A stretch of DNA of 7,562 nt from positions 1 to 7,562 of the forward strand of contig CAZXCB010000169.1 of assembly GCA_964639075.1 (NCBI GenBank). The letters are read 5' to 3'. The first letter of the stretch is position 1. Each line of letters starts with the position of its first letter. The stretch is from JAENVU01 sp964639075 (lineage in GTDB: Bacteria > Actinomycetota > Acidimicrobiia > IMCC26256 > JAENVU01). Both the position numbers and the translations under genes were made by a program. Below are positions 4,967 through 7,562 of the stretch, piece after piece. Under the pieces are notes generated by a model. It was not told where the DNA came from. It was given only the letters and a program-made list of their open reading frames with translations, and did no database searches.

Positions 4967-6394
4967 CTACGGCGCCACGGACGCGACGGCCTGCAGCGGC
5001 GACACCACCTGGTCGCGGCGGGCGGCCGCGTCGGCCGCGGTGCCGCCCGGGCTCTCGAAGTACATCACCCGGGTGCCGGTGAGCGTCGCGGTCCCACCGG
5101 TCGCGGGGTCGGTGTTCGGGATCGCGCCGTTGAGGAAGAGCCCGCTCGCGCCGTACGCGAACGCGTCGCCCGTGCACTGCGTGTCGGCCGGGGTGGAGTC
5201 GTCGTTGTAGTAACCACCGACGCCGGTCGGGGTGAAGCCGGTGGTCTGGACGAGTCCGATCTGGTCGATCGTGCCCTGCGGTCCGGTCAGCTGCTCCCAC
5301 GACGGCACTCCGGCGGTGAGCGAGTCAGGGTTGCCGTCGACCGTCACCCCCGCGGGGCTCAGGTCGTTGCGGTAGGTCATGCCGATCGCGGCGGCGCTGT
5401 AGTCGAAGAAGTCGAGGATCGACGGGATCGCGTGGACACGCAGGTTCGTCACGACGTCCTCACGCCGGTCGTAGAAGACGTGCGTGCGCTGCGTGTTCGG
5501 TCCGCTGTTCGCGCCGACGTACGAGCGGATCGCGCGGACGGGTCCGACCTTGGACGTCACGAACGCGCCTTCCACGCTGCCGGCGATCGGCATGTCGAAC
5601 GTGTCCTCGCTGCGCCCGCAGTAGCCCGGCGAGAACAGGGCCTTGTGGCGGTCGAGGATGTCCACGGCGCTCGCGCCCGACGCGGTGATCTCGATACGGT
5701 CGCTCGCCCACCGGTCGGAGAAGTGGTGACGGTAGGTCGCGCCGGTGACGAGCGAGTTCTCGGGGTTCGGGCCATTGGTGGTCTGGTACGTGGCCTTGTA
5801 TCCGCCGGAGAGGAGCTTGAACGCGTACTTCACGTAGTGCTGCTTCGCGCCCTGCACGAGTGAGCTCCCCGACGCCTTCCGGAACAGGTACACGAACCCC
5901 TCCGCGCCGGGGATGAGCGGATCCGACACCATGACCCGCACACCGGTGCCGGCGACCGCGCCCGCGGGGACGGAGCCGTTGGGCGCCTGCACGCCCGTGT
6001 CGCGCCCCATGAACACGAGCTCGTCGTCGGCGTCGAACTTCGCGTTCGGATCGTTGCCGGTCCACGTGTTCCCGCCGGTGTACACGAGCTGGCTCGTGTT
6101 CGCGGGCACGCTGCCGTAGAAGACCGCGGAGGGATTGTTGTAGATCTTCCCGAAGTTCACGACCGCACGTTCGTCGATCTGGATCGGGACCTGCGCCCAC
6201 GCCGAGCCGGTCCAACGGAAACCGAGGATCGTCGCGCGGGGACCGTTCACGAAGGTCGGGAGATCGGCGCCCGTCAGCACCACCGGGTCCGCCGGGCGGG
6301 TGAGCGGGGCGGCCGCGGCGGGTCCCGTGCCGATCAGCCCGACCGCGGCCAGGCCGACGACGACCGAGACGGACAGGGGCAGGCGGGCGCGCAT
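4967..6394 (-). CDS. Secreted protein of unknown function
   Basis: A 475-residue protein whose family I cannot name. Residues 1-29 form a clear Sec signal peptide: RAR positive charges, a hydrophobic core LSVSVVVGLAAVGLIG, and an AAAA cleavage region. No lipobox cysteine is present, and no second membrane segment or cell-wall anchor is seen. The mature part is rich in Gly, Thr and aromatic residues and looks mostly beta-stranded. Recognisable blocks are WAQVPIQIDER (66-76) and FDADDELVFMGRDTG (120-134), an acidic stretch that could bind metal. Only two cysteines occur (259 and 407), which could form one disulfide. I see no catalytic motif. The ATG at 6394 is chosen for the signal peptide; upstream extensions add a non-signal, Arg/Pro-rich tail. 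The gene diverges from the HAD gene and precedes radA by 66 bp. Confidence 0.8.
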   Translation of the reverse strand: MRARLPLSVSVVVGLAAVGLIGTGPAAAAPLTRPADPVVLTGADLPTFVNGPRATILGFRWTGSAWAQVPIQIDERAVVNFGKIYNNPSAVFYGSVPANTSQLVYTGGNTWTGNDPNAKFDADDELVFMGRDTGVQAPNGSVPAGAVAGTGVRVMVSDPLIPGAEGFVYLFRKASGSSLVQGAKQHYVKYAFKLLSGGYKATYQTTNGPNPENSLVTGATYRHHFSDRWASDRIEITASGASAVDILDRHKALFSPGYCGRSEDTFDMPIAGSVEGAFVTSKVGPVRAIRSYVGANSGPNTQRTHVFYDRREDVVTNLRVHAIPSILDFFDYSAAAIGMTYRNDLSPAGVTVDGNPDSLTAGVPSWEQLTGPQGTIDQIGLVQTTGFTPTGVGGYYNDDSTPADTQCTGDAFAYGASGLFLNGAIPNTDPATGGTATLTGTRVMYFESPGGTAADAAARRDQVVSPLQAVASVAP

Positions 6395-6400
6395 CGGCGC

Positions 6401-6430
6401 AGTCGAGCACCTCGGCCGCGGCGGAGTCAA
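6401..6430 (-). promoter_or_regulatory. Tentative promoter of the secreted-protein gene (TTGACT / TCGACT)
   Basis: On the minus strand TTGACT (6430-6425) is a good -35 match. It is 18 bp from TCGACT (6406-6401), a weak -10, which ends 6 nt before the ATG at 6394. If used, this would be a leaderless start. A GAGGTG at 6413-6408 could instead be a distant Shine-Dalgarno site, 13 nt from the ATG, so the two readings conflict. Confidence 0.3.
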
Positions 6431-6455
6431 TGACCCGCGACCGCGCCGGGCCCCG

Positions 6456-6468
6456 TAGGGTCCCACCG
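6456..6468 (+). promoter_or_regulatory. Leaderless promoter of the HAD phosphatase gene (TAGGGT)
   Basis: TAGGGT (6456-6461) is followed by 7 nt (CCCACCG) and the ATG at 6469. There is no Shine-Dalgarno sequence. This supports 6469 over an in-frame ATG at 6430, which lies upstream of the -10 itself. Confidence 0.6.
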
Positions 6469-7077
6469 ATGCGCCCACCGGTCGTCGGATTCGATCTCGA
6501 CATGACGCTCATCGACTCACGACCCGGCGTGATCGCGACGTTCGACGCGCTCAACCGCGAGCTCGGCACGACGATCGACGGCCGCGCGATCGCGTCCCGC
6601 CTCGGGCCGGCGCTCGAGACCGAGATGGCCTCGTACTTCCCGGCGGAGGAGATCGACGCGGTGTGCGATCGCTACCGCGCCATCTACGCGGAGCTCGGGC
6701 CCCCGGGGTCGTCGGTCCTGCCCGGCGCCGCCGAGGCGGTCGCGGCGGTGCGCGATCACGCGGGGACCACCCTCGTCGTCACCGCGAAGTTCGGGCCCAA
6801 CGCGCACCGGTGCCTCGACTTCGTCGGCATCGCGGTCGACCACGTCGTCGGCTGGCGTCACGGCCCCGAGAAGGCCGAGACGCTCGTCGAGCACGGTGCC
6901 CACGTCTACGTGGGCGACACGCTGCCCGACGTCGCCGCGGCGCGGGCGGCCGGCGCGATCGCGGTCGGCGTGGCGACCGGGCCGGTCGGCCGGCCCGAGC
7001 TCGAGGCCGCTCGCGCCGACCTCGTCCTCGACTCCCTGGTCGAGTTCCCGACCTGGCTCGCCCGGACCCTCGGGTGA
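6469..7077 (+). CDS. HAD-superfamily phosphatase, phosphoglycolate phosphatase-like
   Basis: A 202-residue cytoplasmic HAD hydrolase. Motif I is FDLDMTL with nucleophile Asp9 and acid/base Asp11. Motif II is Thr105 in LVVTAKF. Motif III is Lys135 in GPEKAETL. Motif IV is VYVGDTLPD, with Asp150 and Asp154 for magnesium. A helical cap lies between motifs I and II (about residues 16-80), as in subfamily I phosphatases of the Gph/PGP type. Family members dephosphorylate small phosphorylated metabolites; the substrate cannot be read from the sequence, so no gene symbol is given. The start at 6469 follows a TANNNT-7-ATG leaderless promoter and begins MRPPVVGFDLD, placing motif I at the usual distance from the N-terminus. 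It is divergent from the secreted-protein gene. The next gene begins 31 bp downstream on the same strand, so they may share a transcript. Confidence 0.9.
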   Translation: MRPPVVGFDLDMTLIDSRPGVIATFDALNRELGTTIDGRAIASRLGPALETEMASYFPAEEIDAVCDRYRAIYAELGPPGSSVLPGAAEAVAAVRDHAGTTLVVTAKFGPNAHRCLDFVGIAVDHVVGWRHGPEKAETLVEHGAHVYVGDTLPDVAAARAAGAIAVGVATGPVGRPELEAARADLVLDSLVEFPTWLARTLG

Positions 7078-7108
7078 TCCATCCGTCTGCCCACGGCGAA
7101 CACCGGGT

Positions 7109-7519
7109 ATGAGCCTCAACCGGACCGCCTTCGACCGGGCCATCGCCGCCTGGAACTCGGGCGACCTCGACGGGTACCTGGAGCTGTACGACCCGACCGT
7201 GTCGCTGCACGGCTACTCGGAGCAGGCGCTGCGCCTCGACGAGGTGCGCGGCTTCTACCAGGGCATCTGGGCGGCGATCGCGTCGCCGCGGATCGACGTC
7301 CACCAGCTCGCCGAGCCCGACGACTGGATCTGGTGCCGGGCGACCATGTCGGGAACCCACGCCGGTCAGCTCTTCGGCGTGCCGGCGACGGGTCGACCCG
7401 TCGCCCAGCCGGTGATGACCGCGCTGCGGTTCGTCGACGGGCGTTGCGTCGAGCGTCACTCGGTCGCCGACATGCTCCCCGTGCTCATGCAGATCGGCGC
7501 GGTGACGCCCCCGACCTGA
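7109..7519 (+). CDS. SnoaL-like (ester cyclase / NTF2-fold) protein
   Basis: A 136-residue small alpha+beta-barrel protein of the SnoaL-like group. Evidence is the N-terminal helix with AIAAWNSGDLDGYLELYDP (11-29), the block GTHAGQLFGVPATGRPV (82-98), which matches the family's GTH..G...G.P.TGR signature, and the C-terminal FVDGRCVERHSVADMLPVLMQIGAV pattern (108-131). Some members close rings in polyketide biosynthesis, but most such single genes are uncharacterised, and no polyketide gene is nearby, so a cyclase role is not claimed. The ATG at 7109 gives a standard-length protein. I see neither a Shine-Dalgarno sequence nor a TANNNT at leaderless spacing. It lies 31 bp after the HAD gene, so read-through from the HAD promoter is likely. 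Confidence 0.85.
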   Translation: MSLNRTAFDRAIAAWNSGDLDGYLELYDPTVSLHGYSEQALRLDEVRGFYQGIWAAIASPRIDVHQLAEPDDWIWCRATMSGTHAGQLFGVPATGRPVAQPVMTALRFVDGRCVERHSVADMLPVLMQIGAVTPPT

Positions 7520-7562
7520 CGCGCGGGTCGGTCACGACGAAGTGCTCACGGCGTCCGCGAGC

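Noticed and set aside
4127..5863. A 578-codon open frame on the plus strand
   Set aside because: It is antisense to radA and the secreted-protein gene, with the same Arg/Gly/Val-rich composition and no motif.
6430..6468. Longer start for the HAD protein at 6430
   Set aside because: The extension overlaps the TAGGGT promoter element and adds residues ahead of motif I that do not look like family sequence.
6395..6478. Longer start for the secreted protein (MGASVGPYG...)
   Set aside because: It would bury the signal peptide behind 28 Arg/Pro-rich residues and would overlap the HAD start. ATG 6394 gives a normal signal peptide.
7520..7562. Possible 3' end of a minus-strand gene entering from the right (for example a frame ending LADAVSTSS)
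   Set aside because: Only 43 bp are available, and more than one minus-strand frame stops here or slightly inside the SnoaL-like gene. There is no way to choose between them, so no gene is called.

Overview
The window is about 7.5 kb of very GC-rich, densely coding chromosomal DNA from an actinobacterium. The support is a CarD with the mycobacterial-type N-terminus and the NWSRR motif, an actinobacterial Crp-type cAMP receptor, a radA-disA pair, and several genes that appear to be transcribed without leaders (TANNNT 6-7 nt before the start codon). The radA, disA and carD genes are also close together in Mycobacterium, so this looks like a conserved core neighbourhood with local insertions rather than a mobile or defence island. 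I see no IS element, phage gene, CRISPR array, tRNA or rRNA. The class is uncertain. A deep-branching lineage such as Acidimicrobiia is possible, but this is inference.

Layout, left to right. carD (minus, 1-496) runs off the left edge. It diverges from a crp-like cAMP-receptor gene (plus, 591-1256) across a 94-bp gap in which the two promoters' -35 regions would overlap. crp converges on a dienelactone hydrolase-family gene (minus, 1391-2134) over 134 bp with two hairpins. Upstream of that hydrolase lies disA (minus, 2267-3340, diadenylate cyclase), then a 189-bp gap with a possible disA promoter, then radA (minus, 3530-4900). Next come a 475-residue secreted protein of unknown function (minus, 4967-6394) and, divergent from it, a HAD phosphatase (plus, 6469-7077) followed 31 bp later by a SnoaL-like ester cyclase-fold protein (plus, 7109-7519). 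The last 43 bp hold no resolvable gene.

How the genes fit together. CarD (RNA polymerase open-complex stability), Crp (cAMP response) and DisA (c-di-AMP synthesis coupled to DNA integrity) are global regulators or second-messenger components. RadA works on recombination intermediates and is known to interact with DisA in other bacteria. The hydrolase, HAD, SnoaL and secreted proteins are accessory, with no demonstrable functional link to the core.

The most useful non-coding observation is a recurring leaderless start architecture at crp, the hydrolase gene, radA and the HAD gene. The hydrolase and radA promoters share an identical -10 and a near-identical start region, and both carry GC-rich repeats just upstream. 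I found no convincing undescribed multi-gene system. The secreted protein is the least explained gene.
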